DNA of 52,878 nt from Sphaerosporella brunnea (GCA_008704415.1 VXIS01000332.1:1-52878); one strand, 5' to 3'. Counted from the stretch's first letter, positions 10,173 to 21,102 are shown. Notes: generated by a model not told the origin, from the sequence alone. Translations and numbers: made by a program.

Positions 10173-12480
10173 CATTGTGGTGGCCACAGAGACGTTTGAC
10201 AATCATCTCGCTGAACTGGGCAAACTGTTTGCGATTCTGTCGAAAGCCAGACTCTCGGTTACTGCAGCAAAATGCCACGTAGGATACTATTCAGTCACGC
10301 TATTAGGGCGGAAGGTGGATCGCTTATGGCTATCAACGACGGAAGAACGGATCGCCGCAGTACAGAAATGGGAGTTCCCACGGACCCTCAAAGACCTCGA
10401 GACGTTTATTGGTATTTGTAATTACCAACGAGATCATATACCGTACTATGCGCGCATCGTACAAGGACTGGAGCGCCTCAACACTGATCTGTTAAAGCAC
10501 GCGCCGCAGCAAGGCCCTACCCGTCGGGGGAATTCCAATAAGTGCGCAATCACGGAGAGCGAGGTGAAAAACCTCTGCCAGGCCAGAGCCAGCTTTGGGG
10601 CATTGAAGCAGATGCTAGCGGGACCAAATACTCTCATTCATTTCGACCCGGAGAAGCCCTTGATCATTCGGCTGTATGCCTCGAAGCAGCACGGGTTTGG
10701 CACCTCGATAATGCAAGTACCCAACGAAGTGATGGTGGAAAACCGCATTTCAATGACCGACATAGTTAACGGAACATACGACTCGCGCCTTGAAAAACCC
10801 GTTTGTTACCTCTCCAAACGTTTGAACAAGCATGAGGTCAACTATTGGCCAACGGAGCTCGAGGTTGCGGCGCTGGTCTGGTCAGTCCAGAAAGCGAGAG
10901 CCATGGTTGACAATGCTAGAAAGGTGGTGGTCTACACAGATCATAACGCTACAACCGGTATTGCTGCGCAAACGAACTTTAAGTCGAGTACGCTGCATAA
11001 ACAGAACTTGCGACTGGTACGCGCATCGCTATACTTGAGTCAGTTTGACTTGACATTGCGTCACATACCGGGAAAGCAAAATGTGATACCAGATGCCCTC
11101 TCTCGACTACTGGCGCTCGACAGCGACGAAGAAATCAAAGCCGTCGTGGAGGAGCCGGACCTCTACGAAGAACTGTTTCATATGGAGCCTGTTACGTCTG
11201 TAATCCACGTCTCCGACGACCTCATTGACAAACTGCAAAAGGCGTATATGGACGACCCGTACATACGACCGAAGTTCAGTGAGCTGCGGCGCCGTTTCGC
11301 CCATGCCAACTCACTACCAATCGATTACATCAACTTTAGACTGGTGGACGCCAGCCACACCTTGAAGCCGGTGTTCACAGCTGCGGAGACGCTTGACGCT
11401 AAGTTTCTGCTGTACCTCATTGACGGAGATCACACGCGGCTGGTTGTACCAAGAGATCTCCACCAAACTTTCTTGCAGCTAGCTCACGACAAAAACAGCC
11501 ACGCCGGAATCGACCGGACGTATCAGCGCCTGCAGATCAACCACTTCATCAAGAACATGGCTAAAGTGGTTAAGGAGTATGTGTCACACTGTCCAAGCTG
11601 TTTCCTCAACAAGCCTCCCAAGTTCGCACCGACAGCCAAGCTGCAGCCGATCCGCCCCGCCGCAAACCCCTGGGATCTTGTCACCATGGATTTCGTTGTA
11701 AAATTGCCGCCGTCTACACTTTCACGTGGCAAATGGAAGTGGCAGGTTTTCGACAGCATCTTGACCATCACCGACAAGCTGACGCTGCTAGTCAGACAGG
11801 TTTTCGGAAGGGAAAACTGGTCGGCTAAAGAATGGGCCGAAGCGTACTTTTCTGACGTCTACCTGACGCTAGGGGTACCCGGTGCCATTGTTACAGATCG
11901 CCGATCTGTTTTCGTCCCCTACTTTTCGACAACGCTGTTTGAAATGCTGGGAACCGATTGCGTTGCAACGACAGCGTATAATCCAGAAGCCGATGGTCAG
12001 AGTGAACGGACTAATCAGACAATTGAGATCGCCTTACGCCACATTGTGAACGAGAGGCAGGATGACTGGGTCGACTTCTTAGGAGAAATCCAACTTGCGG
12101 CAAATAACGCAGTCAATGCGTCGACTAAGATGCCCCCCAACGAGGCCCTGATGGCGTACCAGCCCAAAGCGGCAATTGATATGCTTGCACCCGTTCTCCC
12201 AAACACGCAAAAAGGACGAGGTGTCAAGGAGTTTAAAGCCGCCATCTTGACACTGCGTGAGGAAGCTCGGGACGCACTGACGTTCGCAGAATTTGCCATG
12301 GCAGCACAGTACAACAGCAGACACCACCCGCTTGACGTCGCGGAGGGAGACCATGTCTTTTTTAACTTTGCCAAAAAGGACCGTGACGGCTATAAAGCGG
12401 TGGGAATCAACTCTACCAAATTGGGACCTCAGAGAGCAGGGCCGTATCGGGTGGCTGAAATGGTAGGGACAAATGCTTGA
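10100..12480 (+). pseudogene. Gypsy RT C-terminus, RNase H and integrase
   Basis: From the frameshift the ORF gives CPAHMQRYMDILL, then CDIDDIVVATETF, the YxDD active-site region in which the Tyr is Asp. RNase H follows: RLYASKQHGFG where family members have VDAS (first catalytic Asp replaced by Tyr), TELEVAALVW (Glu) and VYTDHNA (Asp). The integrase has an H2C2 zinc domain (HDKNSHAG...CPSC), then the DDE core: TMDFVVKLP, IVTDRRSVFV and GQSERTNQ. The open frame runs for more than 790 codons after the frameshift and ends at TGA 12478-12480, in a place where the related fragment at 27.9 kb reads through to VDIP. The altered RT and RNase H residues suggest inactivity. Confidence 0.85.
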
Positions 12481-12846
12481 CGAGTTGACATCCCCAACGA
12501 TTGGCGGATCTGGCCGGTGATCAGCTTGCGTAACTTGACAAAGGCACCGGATGGTCCGGACCCATACGACAGAGCCGGCACCACGCTTGGAACGCCAATT
12601 GAACCCGAGAAGGAACCAGAAGTTGTCTTGGATTCCCGGTTCTACAAAGGCAAGAAAGAGTACTGGGTCAAGTGGCAGGGCCTCCCATTGTCGCGATGCT
12701 CGTGGGAGTCGGTTTCGGTGTTGGACAAGTGGAAGGACATGGTGGACGAATTTGAGAAATCACGCCAGAAGGAAGTAACGGGCAAGAGGAAGCGTGTTGG
12801 AACGGCCGTGGGTACGACAGCCAAGAAGGCAAGAGAAGGCCGCTAG
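12481..12846 (+). pseudogene. Chromodomain tail of gypsy integrase
   Basis: It is in the same frame as the preceding ORF, separated only by the TGA at 12478. It opens with RVDIPNDWRIWPVISLRNL, the GPY/F-proximal module, then a chromodomain: VVLDSRFYKGKKEYWVKWQG, LSRCSWESV, and a terminal helix DKWKDMVDEF. The aromatic residues expected for methyl-lysine binding are partly present. The basic tail GKRKRVGTAVG...KKAREGR ends the protein. In chromoviruses this domain is proposed to direct integration to heterochromatin. Confidence 0.8.
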
Positions 12847-13066
12847 TGGAAGTGGAATGAGAGAGAAGCTGAGGGAATGCGATGGTTAATGGCAGTTGAC
12901 AGAGGCGTATGATGCTTTCCTTGCTGTTACGGATTGCAGTGTTTTCTGAGTTTGCTTGCTTTTTCTGATGTTTTCCTGGTTGTCTTTGCCCTTCTTGTTG
13001 TTTCCTCGGCCCCAGCCTGTGGAAAAGATGCATTTCTCACATCTTTTCTTTTTTTAGCGAGGGGGA
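12847..13066 (+). other. 3' untranslated region with polypurine tract
   Basis: The region between the chromodomain stop and the LTR contains T-rich stretches and ends in AGCGAGGGGGA at 13056-13066. That position and composition fit the polypurine tract that primes plus-strand DNA synthesis in LTR retrotransposons. Confidence 0.6.
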
Positions 13067-13232
13067 TGTTGTACGGCATTCACACGGTTGTCAGGGGATA
13101 GATCAGAGAAGGGGCCGAGTGCTTGGTAGTGCGCCTGCCAGGGAGGCAAACCTAAGGGGGATTAGCCCCCGAGAACAGCAATTACGATCATACTATCTTC
13201 AATCCTTCGCTCGAGGTATTCCCTCGTGAACA
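13067..13232 (+). repeat. 3' LTR of the 8-13 kb chromovirus (about 166 bp)
   Basis: It begins TGTTGTACGGCATTC immediately after the polypurine tract and ends CCCTCGTGAACA. A second copy with the same ends, CTGTTGTACCGCAT... and ...CCCTCGTAGAACA, occurs at 39714-39860. That copy supports both boundaries. The LTR is short for a gypsy element. No obvious TATA box is visible. Confidence 0.7.
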
Positions 13233-13289
13233 CAGTGCACATTGTTGACGGGTGTGGATGCATCGCACTGCTCCTGCGCATGTCGTTCG

Positions 13290-13934
13290 GCAAATACCGC
13301 GAAGTCCAATGCTGCCCGGCCGCGCCGTAACACCCCCGTACAGTACGACCAGCTCGCCATCTATGCCGAATTCGAGATCAAATACCTCAACCCACGCGAC
13401 AACAAGCTCTACTGCGGCCGCATTGACTACGGCATTGGCTTCGTCCCACGCTCCAACCGCCACCTGGAGTCATACTACTCTTGCCTGCTGATCGTGGAGG
13501 CCAAGCGGGAAGGCGACGTGTCGCGCGCCTGCGGACAGCTGCTCGGGTACATGGCTTGTGTACACGCCAGCCGTGTTGCGGCGGGCCGCACTGATACGAC
13601 CGTGTACGGCGTCGCTACTGACGGCTTCGAATACAGGTTCCTGTCCATCGACCCGCAGAAGGTGTTTCGGATGGGTGGCCTCGTTGACCTGCAGTTTGGC
13701 GATCTCAAGGCTGGCGCCGCCACCACGGTGATCGGGAACATCCTCTTCATCTTGAAACATACTTTCGAGATGAAAACCCCCGCAAGCACCCCGCAGAAGA
13801 CGGATAATGATGCAATGCCAGATTCTGCTACACCCGCGGCGTCGGACCAGACTGTCGATGCCGTTTGCGAGGTTTCCAGCACGCCGTATCGCCGTCAATC
13901 CTTCTCGGACACTGAAGACCGCGATGAAGCATAA
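13290..13934 (+). CDS. PD-(D/E)XK nuclease-fold protein, probably 5'-truncated or spliced
   Basis: The open frame extends left to the LTR border (13242), but no in-frame ATG precedes the conserved part. The start is therefore uncertain: an upstream exon is missing or was separated by the retrotransposon. The motif order fits a PD-(D/E)XK phosphodiesterase fold: an early Glu (YAEFEI), CGRIDYGIGF supplying the Asp, CLLIVEAKREGDVSRA supplying E-x-K on the core strand, then GQLLGYMACVHASRV, a helix with the Gln common in this fold, and TTVYGVATDGFEYRF as the following strands. The last 55 residues are polar and disordered (TPASTPQKTDNDAM). Many fungi carry expanded families of proteins with this core, some described as effector or selfish-element nucleases; that link is inference. 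The substrate is unknown. The stop is TAA at 13932-13934. Confidence 0.6.
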   Translation, partial: ANTAKSNAARPRRNTPVQYDQLAIYAEFEIKYLNPRDNKLYCGRIDYGIGFVPRSNRHLESYYSCLLIVEAKREGDVSRACGQLLGYMACVHASRVAAGRTDTTVYGVATDGFEYRFLSIDPQKVFRMGGLVDLQFGDLKAGAATTVIGNILFILKHTFEMKTPASTPQKTDNDAMPDSATPAASDQTVDAVCEVSSTPYRRQSFSDTEDRDEA

Positions 13935-14313
13935 TCATGGGACTGGGGAATGTACGAGCCGAATGAGTGTTGTTTGGCCGTTTGTGGCATTCAAAACACA
14001 CGCATCGACAATATCGACCTATGTATATATCTCTTCATCACCGTGCTGTATTATCGTGAGACGGGGCCCTGAGACACTGAATAAAAACTGTAATTGTCAG
14101 CAAACTGTAAGTCACTCACTATGTGCCGGATTGGACCCTGAGTACAAACTGTGATTCCCTTGCCGCAACAGCTGCTTCCGTCATCGTGATGTCTTGCAGT
14201 TCCCAGCAGTCCCACAGCGACAAAATTTGCCAGAGTTCGCGGAATTCCACCGGCATCCAAAGCGAGGTTTCCTCACAGCTATCCTCGCTCCCAAGTACCA
14301 TATTTACACGGTA
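13935..14313. other. No recognisable gene
   Basis: AT-richer spacer between the nuclease-like ORF and the next hAT-type remnant. Only short, unrecognised ORFs are present. Confidence 0.4.
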
Positions 14314-15537
14314 TAGTGATGGACGCGAGCCGGCTCGACTCAAGCCGGAGGTTAGGCTCGAGTCAGCTCGTCAACTTTCCGGGCTCGCCTCGTGAACTCG
14401 AGCTCATCGGGACAGGGGTCGATCCAGGCTCGAGCCTTCCTCCAGTTTAAAGAAACGATCGCCCGCACGGGAAGTGTTTGGGTGAGATGTACATTGGATA
14501 TGCGTTTTCAATCCGTACAGCTCAATCTGAGACGTCCGAGGGCCCTGACAAGGAGATCAGAGCAGTCTCGACGGCGGAATCTGCATCCTCCGGGGCGTCA
14601 TGATCGCTATCACCCCCCGCATCCTCACCACCTGTACCCGCCACATTCACACTTTCTCCGGCTGCCACCTGTACATCATCCGGGTCGTCATAACGCCACT
14701 TTTCCCACGGTTTGATTTCGGTTTGCTTCAGTCAGTGCTTGAGCATCAATAACGTGCTGCTCGACTCTTCCAGGAGACTCTTTCGCTTCGTTGTAATAAT
14801 ATCCCCAGCGCTAAAATGCTCGCGGATTGCGTCAGAGGATCCGCCCAACACATGAGCGGTTTGACTCTGTCCAGGCTTACACGAAGAAGAGCTGTTCCCT
14901 GGGAACACATGAAGCGCAGATGGCGAGGTAATCTCTCGCCATTCGTGCCAATGAAGGGAACCGCTGTGCATTCAACTTTCATCAATGGAGCGGATCAGTA
15001 CCCAGGTCCACTGTATGCACAGCAGCTCCGGTCTTTCCCGCACATTGCTCTCGACAAATGATTCTTCGCTTGTACAGAAATGCAGTGTACGCCGAGACCC
15101 GCAGCTCGCTCAGTGTACGGCCTCTAGCAGTACCTTGAAAACAATCTCGATCACAGGCATTAACCAGAGTTCAGTGAGCTGTTGTTATTGTTTTTACTCC
15201 ATTGTCGGCGCCGGAGCCATCGCTAGGGGCCGCCGACCAGGTGATGTTGTCGCACTGGCCGCGCGCTGGTTTGGTGTGAGACGTGGAGGGTGCAGTATGT
15301 GGGGGACGGCAGATAGGGGTGAGGTCAGTCGCGCTGGGGGTGAGGTAGGTTGAGATGGGGGTTTATACGGCGGGATGGCTTGGATTACCCAAGATTCACG
15401 CTTGGAGCTAACACAATGCCAGACTCACCGTCGTTCGAGCACGCGCGACCTCAAAATTTGGGCGGCTCGAGACGGCTCTGGCTTGATGGTCCAGCTTTTG
15501 GCTCGAGCCGGCTCAGTGACGAAGCTGTCAACGCCTA
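14314..15537 (-). mobile_element. hAT-type remnant with GAGCCGGCTCGA subterminal repeats
   Basis: Both flanks of the region carry the palindromic GAGCCGGCTCGA with surrounding GCTCGAG motifs (14325-14440 and 15455-15515) in inverted arrangement. The left edge reads TAGTGATGGACGCGAGCC and the right edge, reverse-complemented, contains CACTGAGCCGGCTCGAGCC. Between them lies the C-terminal part of a hAT transposase on the minus strand. The exact termini and an 8-bp target duplication were not found, so the limits are approximate. This family differs in sequence from the CAGGGG family elsewhere in the window. Confidence 0.5.
14540..14971 (-). pseudogene. hAT transposase C-terminal dimerisation (hATC) fragment
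   Basis: The minus-strand frame reads GGSSDAIREHFSAGDIITTKRKSLLEES, then STLLMLKH, a stop, and LKQTEIKPWEKWRYDDPDD. This matches the conserved end of hAT transposases (S...ER.FS.gg.i...R..L.......l..Lk.Wl). The stop at 14732-14734 replaces the expected Trp (TGG to TGA). The acidic tail (GGEDAGGDSDHDAPEDADS) continues in frame towards 14540. The upstream catalytic RNase H-like domain is absent. This is a remnant, not a functional gene. Confidence 0.65.
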
Positions 15538-15607
15538 GGAGTGTCTCAAATGTTGGATCGGGATTGACTCATCAGCGCGAGCCATGCTGAGATTACAGCG
15601 CTTGAGG

Positions 15608-15638
15608 AGATGCTAAATGCACTCAGTATTTAGCATCT
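15608..15638. repeat. Perfect 11-bp stem hairpin
   Basis: AGATGCTAAAT at 15608-15618 and ATTTAGCATCT at 15628-15638 are exact reverse complements around a 9-nt loop. The hairpin lies about 70 bp right of the hAT-type remnant. Its role is unknown. Confidence 0.8.
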
Positions 15639-15934
15639 TGATGGAGGCACGGTTAAATAGCTCAAAGGAGTTTGTGAGCCCGCGGAGGATACATTAAATA
15701 TATGGCCGGGGTTTGGTATATGAGCGCGCGCAGTTTGTATATAAAAAAACGGTTATTCGTCATAATACCCCCCTCCAAAGGCCTTATTTGGCCCAGTACC
15801 CTCGATATTATATTATTTGGCAAATTACCCTTCAACCCACTCGAGTGAGACTGAAAGACAGTGACCCCAACAACGTCTGAACCCTCGCCCCCCGCCGCAT
15901 CCTCGTCCATCCACCCTGATCCGCCCCACCACCC

Positions 15935-15972
15935 GCCCTCCCCCCTCCCCCCTCCCCCCGTCCCCCCGTCCT
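15935..15972 (-). other. C-run cluster, G-quadruplex-capable on the minus strand
   Basis: Consecutive runs of three to six C separated by T or GT give four or more G-tracts on the complementary strand with one- or two-base loops. It lies within a wider C-rich stretch (15885-15975) that is open on both strands but shows no protein signature. Confidence 0.7.
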
Positions 15973-17975
15973 CGCAATTACCACCACCAGCCGCAGTCCT
16001 CAAAAATGTCATGAGGAACCAGGCAACGTGTGCGTGTGGCGCGGCGCGGGCCCTCGAAGCTGGGGAGTCGCCACAACCTGGAGAAGCGGTAAGCAGAGTG
16101 ATCGAAACATCTGCTCGTTTGTGTCATTTTCGCGAGTACGATGTTTGATGATGCGTGTTAGGTTGCGCAATCGGCTGTGCTGCGGTGTCGCAGTTCAACG
16201 CCACTTTTCGGTGGGGAATTTCGGATGTGCAGCCTGTGGCAATGTACTAGTTGAGCGACGGGACATTGCCGATGACCTTGAGCGGAGAGCCGATAATCTT
16301 CATCATGACGTTGTCTGTCGTGGACGTGCGACAGATATAGTTAGTAATTGCGCGTGGCTTCGAATTTGCGATGTGTGTTCCACCCAGGTCAGTGTTGCCA
16401 ATCGACCTGCCATCAGGGCGATCAATGCAGGAGTCCCACTTGCCACACTGCGTTTTGAGGGTTCGCGGCGACTGTAACTTGTTCAACCCCTTTTGTGATA
16501 TTTCTGGTTGCTACCAGGCGCAGACTAAGGATCGTCGTATCGAGTGAATATTACAGCGGGATGTGCAAGTATGTTGTTGAGCGGTGCGTACAACCTGGGC
16601 TCATAGCTGTCAGAAGTGGGGAGGACTAAAAGGTATTATTCTCTAGGTACAGGAAAGACAATGTCACTTGTAGTGTGAGCGGCTGCTTTATGGTGCTGAG
16701 CGGAGCGGAGCATGGCCGGCGACGATTTGGACTTTGGTGAACGAGATCACAAATGGTCTGCTTGCGTGAGGCACCATGGCCGAAAATTCCTAAACCAAAG
16801 AAGGTCTAAACAGCTGGAGGTCGATCTGCATCAACCTTGTTAAACACGATGTGGTTGTTGTTCCAACTGAGGCAAGTCGAAAGGAAGGATGATATTCGTC
16901 AACATACTCGCATATAGCATGCGCTACGTCATAACAGAGTGCTTCGTAAAAAAGCAGTCACGCCAACCACCCATTCAGTGTTTCTTATCACCCCATTTGG
17001 CGTAAAACCAGCCTAAGTGTGATGGAGAAGTTAGGGGAGTTGAAGCAGTGATGCGCGAAAGTGCGAGACGTCGGCCAAACCCTCTCGGGGTAACCTTCGT
17101 TTAGTATTGCACACTGCTCCTGTCGCGTTGGCTGCGATAGGTTCCACCTCTACCGGTCGCTCTGGATCTCAGCATCAGTCACCTTTAGGCCATATTGTCA
17201 CTTCATGCGTGCCGTCAGTTGACATTTCGCGGTTGGACTCCGCATTACTGAAGTTAGTTAACCCAAGGACTAAGTGTAACCGGAACCAGTTGGAAACAGC
17301 CTATGTGTGGAATCAACTTTTGAGTGCCCTTCCTCGTCCCTCCGCTTATCCTTTTGGCATCCTTACAGTGTCAAAATACCAGACGCACCCGAATAAAAGG
17401 AAAACTGTAAATGAGTTGACGCAGGGAAGTGTAGGACTGACAGGTGGTTGGTCTGGATGCTCTTATTGAAAACACCACTTGTCCACGTGCTCCGATACGT
17501 ACTCGTTGGAGGCCACGCCAGTTCCTGGCTTTGGCTATTACGGATTGATGAACCCAAGTGCGGGTTATGTCAGACGTGCGCCAGGGGGCGAGGGATATAA
17601 CTGATCAGCGATTGCGGATATACTGAGGATCCTCGGAGTAACTCTACACCTTTTGTGGTTCCAGTTTTCGGTGCAGTGACCGTGAACCTGTTCAGCGGCC
17701 ACCCCATATTATGAGAACGTCACTGTCTGGTCACATTACCTTGCCTTGGGCGCGACAGTCACAATTCGCCACAGCAGAGGCTAAACTTGCGTCATCAATC
17801 ACTGGCACGCGCTTCCCTGCTAGATGACGCATCCTCGGCCACTCTCCCGAAGAAATATGCGCGAACCAAACCACACTTTAGCAGATGCGCTGCTAGCCAC
17901 CCATCCCTCATATCCGACTCGCGCATAGAGGAGGCCGCAGAGCATCCTTGAACGCAGAATAAACATGAAACAGCC
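15973..17975. other. No recognisable gene
   Basis: About 2 kb without a recognised feature. The longest protein-like ORF is 17107-17469 (plus, 120 codons, containing SRLDSALLKLVNPRTKCNRN and NQLLSALPRPSAYPFGIL). I do not recognise it and it has no clear start. Confidence 0.4.
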
Positions 17976-18604
17976 TTATGCTTCCTCCTCCTCCTGTGTG
18001 TTTCCACCACCTGCCCGGCTATTACCGTTCCCTCGACCCTCCACCAAGCAAATAACGGTCTCCAAAACGTCTTTGAAATCCTCCGGGGTAGCCGCGTGGC
18101 GCTTCAACTGGCAAATGCGCCTGGCGCAGGTACGAGCTGCGTTGCGCGATAAAGCAGCAATGTCGATGAGAAGCTGAACTTCTGCATAGGTGAACTGGGT
18201 TCTCTCGCGGGTTGGCATGGCCCCGACTTCCCCAACAATTTGCACGTCGAGTGGCCTAGACGCATCTGGGGCCTAAACCACAACATTGTCGCACTCTTGA
18301 GCCACCATGGGTTTGACATCGGCGATGTCCTGTGCATATGGTCAGCGTGCGAACATAGCTTGGAGGTGTCATCGTAACTTACATCCTTGACTGCTTCGGT
18401 GGTCGCTCCCTTTGCTTGGAGGAACTGGGGTCTGTGCGCCTCTTTCTGCAGGCGCATAGTGGTCTTGAGGACGTCCACACTGCGACGTTTGATGGCGAAA
18501 ATGTTGTTTTGTTGGCGAAAGCTGTCAGGTCGCAGTGACGCAGGGAGATGCTCCACAACCTGGCCGTACTTTTGTACGGCCAAGGAATATTCGTCGAGTG
18601 CATG
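17976..18604 (-). CDS. Candidate spliced gene of unknown function (partial model)
   Basis: On the minus strand an open exon (18604-18383; HALDEYSLAVQKYGQVVEHL, RPDSFRQQNNIFAIKRRSVD, QKEAHRPQFLQ) ends at a consensus donor GTAAGT (18382-18377). A second exon (18272-17976; ASRPLDVQIVGEVGAMPT, QLLIDIAALSRNAARTC, PEDFKDVLETVICLVEG) ends in Glu residues and a TAA. Two acceptors are in phase. One, at 18330, gives a 53-nt intron with a CTGAC branch site but leaves a TAG at 18275-18273. The other, at that TAG itself, gives a 110-nt intron and no stop. The first exon is preceded by an acceptor-like TTGCAG, so an upstream exon is likely. The product appears helical; no domain was recognised. It may be a pseudogene. 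Confidence 0.4.
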
Positions 18605-18610
18605 CTGCAA

Positions 18611-20603
18611 GGGTGTGTGTTGTTTCGGGGGGCCTCATGTCGTGAGTAATGAATGGTATGTCGTGGACTGGATGGTTGGTCAAGAAAGAGGAGTCGGTGC
18701 TTAAATACCTCAATTATGGCGATCACCTGACCGCACGAGTTGTTGCGTCGTCGGGGTCCACAGCGCCAGTGATTTGGCGATCAAAGGGTACATTTGCTTT
18801 CGTGTCGGCCTACGTGTACCCGTCAAGCCGCATCGAACGATAAGGACTGCGTAAGGATGATATAGACTCAGGCATGCCAGATATGTTGCGCACTCATTGT
18901 TGATTGCTTGCCCCCAGGATTGGCAACCGGTCCAATCACAATTATGCATGCCTGCTTCAACAAATAGCTCCTGACGCTGTCTTTGGGGAAACGCGGCGGA
19001 GAGTTCAAGTCACACCATTCGGTGGCTGTCCTGGGCACGCCAATGCAGGGAATTGCAAGGCGCGTTGGTAATTGGCAGGCGATTGGTTGTGTAGTTACCG
19101 GATTCTCACAGGAACTCACTCGTAACGATCAACGATGTAGAAACGTGTCTTTTCCGCTGTTCCACTCTAGCAGGGGCACGTGCGGCAATAACATTCGCCG
19201 GCAAATCGCCATAGGAGGCCGGGTTTGTGTCACCGATACTGAATTGGCCACTCGAAACCAGTTCGTAGTGAGAGCTTTTGTGCTGCTGAGCCGCTGCAAA
19301 ACACATCCGCCTGGCAGGTTGACGCTCGAAGCTGCGTTGTCCGATAGCCGGCATACATGGAAGGCAGACCAGCCTTCTGATGACCGCAGAAAGATGGACT
19401 CCTCGCGGTACACCGTATATAGTAGACGCAACCAGCGAAATAGGATGTTGAGGGGGCACCGGAAAATTCCTGCCGGCTGGCTTTCGTGTACAGGTGAGTA
19501 AAAGCTTGTTACACGCCGTGGGGGCAAGCCTGAGAACCAGTAACGACCAAAAAGAGCCGCCGCGACGGTTCAGATACACCGGTAGTTGGGGTCTACAACG
19601 AGCGGCGACGATGATTCATGAACAGCGAAGGACTTTGGAGAGTAGACCCGATGAGCAGGCAGGTTATAAAGAAGGATACCGACAGCGAGATGATTAGTAT
19701 CATTATCAACTCCACATGCTGTTTCTATCACAATGCCATCCTGTCCCCTCCGGATCGAGTTTTCCAACCAGGTACATGTCACGCTTAGTTTCCGCCCTTT
19801 GTTGCGATTTTATTTCCTTCTGCATTTCCCGCAATTTTCTCTGCCACCATTTCTGGCTTTTTCGCTCTGACCATAACCCTGTTGGTAGTTGATAGCAAAC
19901 GCAACCGAATGCGGGTGGGTCCCAATGACAAACTGTCCTATATACAGGTCAATAAGCGTCAGAGCATAACCGCGTACCTGCATAGCGGTTTGAAAGCCTG
20001 CCGGCGAACGGCAGGTCGATTCGAACCCCAGTTGCAGCCACTTATCAGGGTGATTTGCCACAGCCTCAGTCCGAACATGACATGGCACAAGACCACAGAT
20101 GTTGGGTCGTGCAGCGTGCGGGCTTATGGATGGTAGCTCCGGCCGTTCCCTGGGTGGCACGTATGGCTGACCTCAACGTGCAGTGGTCGGTATTATTTTC
20201 GCGGAATCTTTTCTTGCTTGTGAAAACGCCAATGCGGCCAGCTTTGGTTTAAGAAGCGTTACAATTTACACACATTAACGTGCCCCCTAGCAATCGATGC
20301 CCAATGACACATAACTCAATCATGGTGCGGCTTACGGTTCGGGCGGGACAGTGGCGTTTTCCCCGGTGGGCACAAGAAGAACCAGCTGACAGCGAAGCGA
20401 TTGTCGTGGACCACTGCGATCACTATATAGTTCAACCCGCCACCAGCCCAAATGTACAGCGATCACATCTCGCCTGGCAGTGCATACCGTACCTTCAGCG
20501 TAACTTCCTTTGTTCCACGCTCGCAACAACTCGCACTCGTCATCCTGGCCAGCGAACCCACCAGCCGCATCGAGGTGCGCTGAATAATTCTCCGAGCTGG
20601 GGC
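18611..20603. other. No recognisable gene
   Basis: Many short overlapping ORFs on both strands, none with a recognised domain or repeated elsewhere in the window. Nothing else seen. Confidence 0.4.
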
Positions 20604-21102
20604 CAGGTCTGCCAATAGACGGGCCGGCCCGTTGGGCAAACGGGGACCGGTCAGGCCGGGGCGTGCACCTGGCGCCTCGGATAGGTTCCGGGCGACCCTC
20701 TCCAGGTCTGCATGTCTGATAGGTGCCTGGGGGTGCCGGTTATTCGGCGATTTCCTTGGTGCCGATAATGGTGCAACCTCCGAGCGCACCAAGTGATCAA
20801 AACCCTAGCATTTGAGGATGGATATCAAACCGGTGCTTGTTGGGGAGAGTTACTGTAGATTGTTCGGGCTAATGCTGACCTCTTCTTGGGGTCCTTGTCT
20901 TCTTTAAACATGGTAGATAGTTCAGGTGCCTTGCGGGCCCGGAGGGCGCCTGAATGTCAAGCAGCCCATCCAGCGCCCGTGGGCACCTGCATGTTGGTCC
21001 AAAATGCCTTGTCCAAACGGGCCTCGTTTTGAAAAGCCCGTTTAATTCAAACGGGTTCAGACCTCGCCGAAAGCTGGACTGGCCGGTCTATTGGCAGCCC
21101 TG
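20604..21102 (+). mobile_element. Non-autonomous hAT element, 499 bp, both ends present
   Basis: The left terminus is CAGGTCTGCCAATAGAC at 20604. The right terminus is GTCTATTGGCAGCCCTG ending at 21102. Their first 15 bases agree at 14 positions when inverted. The left subterminal block matches the copies at 22099 and 500, and the right block matches 25193. Flanking 8-mers (20596-20603 GCTGGGGC; 21103-21110 CTACAGGC) share only 3 of 8 positions, so the target duplication is decayed or absent. No coding sequence remains. Confidence 0.75.

Larger units (their letters stand above)
8006..13232 (+). mobile_element. Ty3/gypsy chromovirus, decayed, 3' LTR present
   Basis: The order is zinc finger, aspartic protease, reverse transcriptase, RNase H, integrase and C-terminal chromodomain, then a purine-rich tract and LTR. 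This is the layout of the chromodomain branch of Ty3/gypsy (Metaviridae). Coding sequence is split by a frameshift near 8525, stops near 8703, 9381 and 9438, a frameshift near 10100 and a stop at 12478. It is therefore a dead copy, or needs recoding at many sites, which is unlikely. The 5' LTR and most of gag were not found. The 3' LTR abuts a nuclease-like gene, which the element may have disrupted. Confidence 0.9.
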
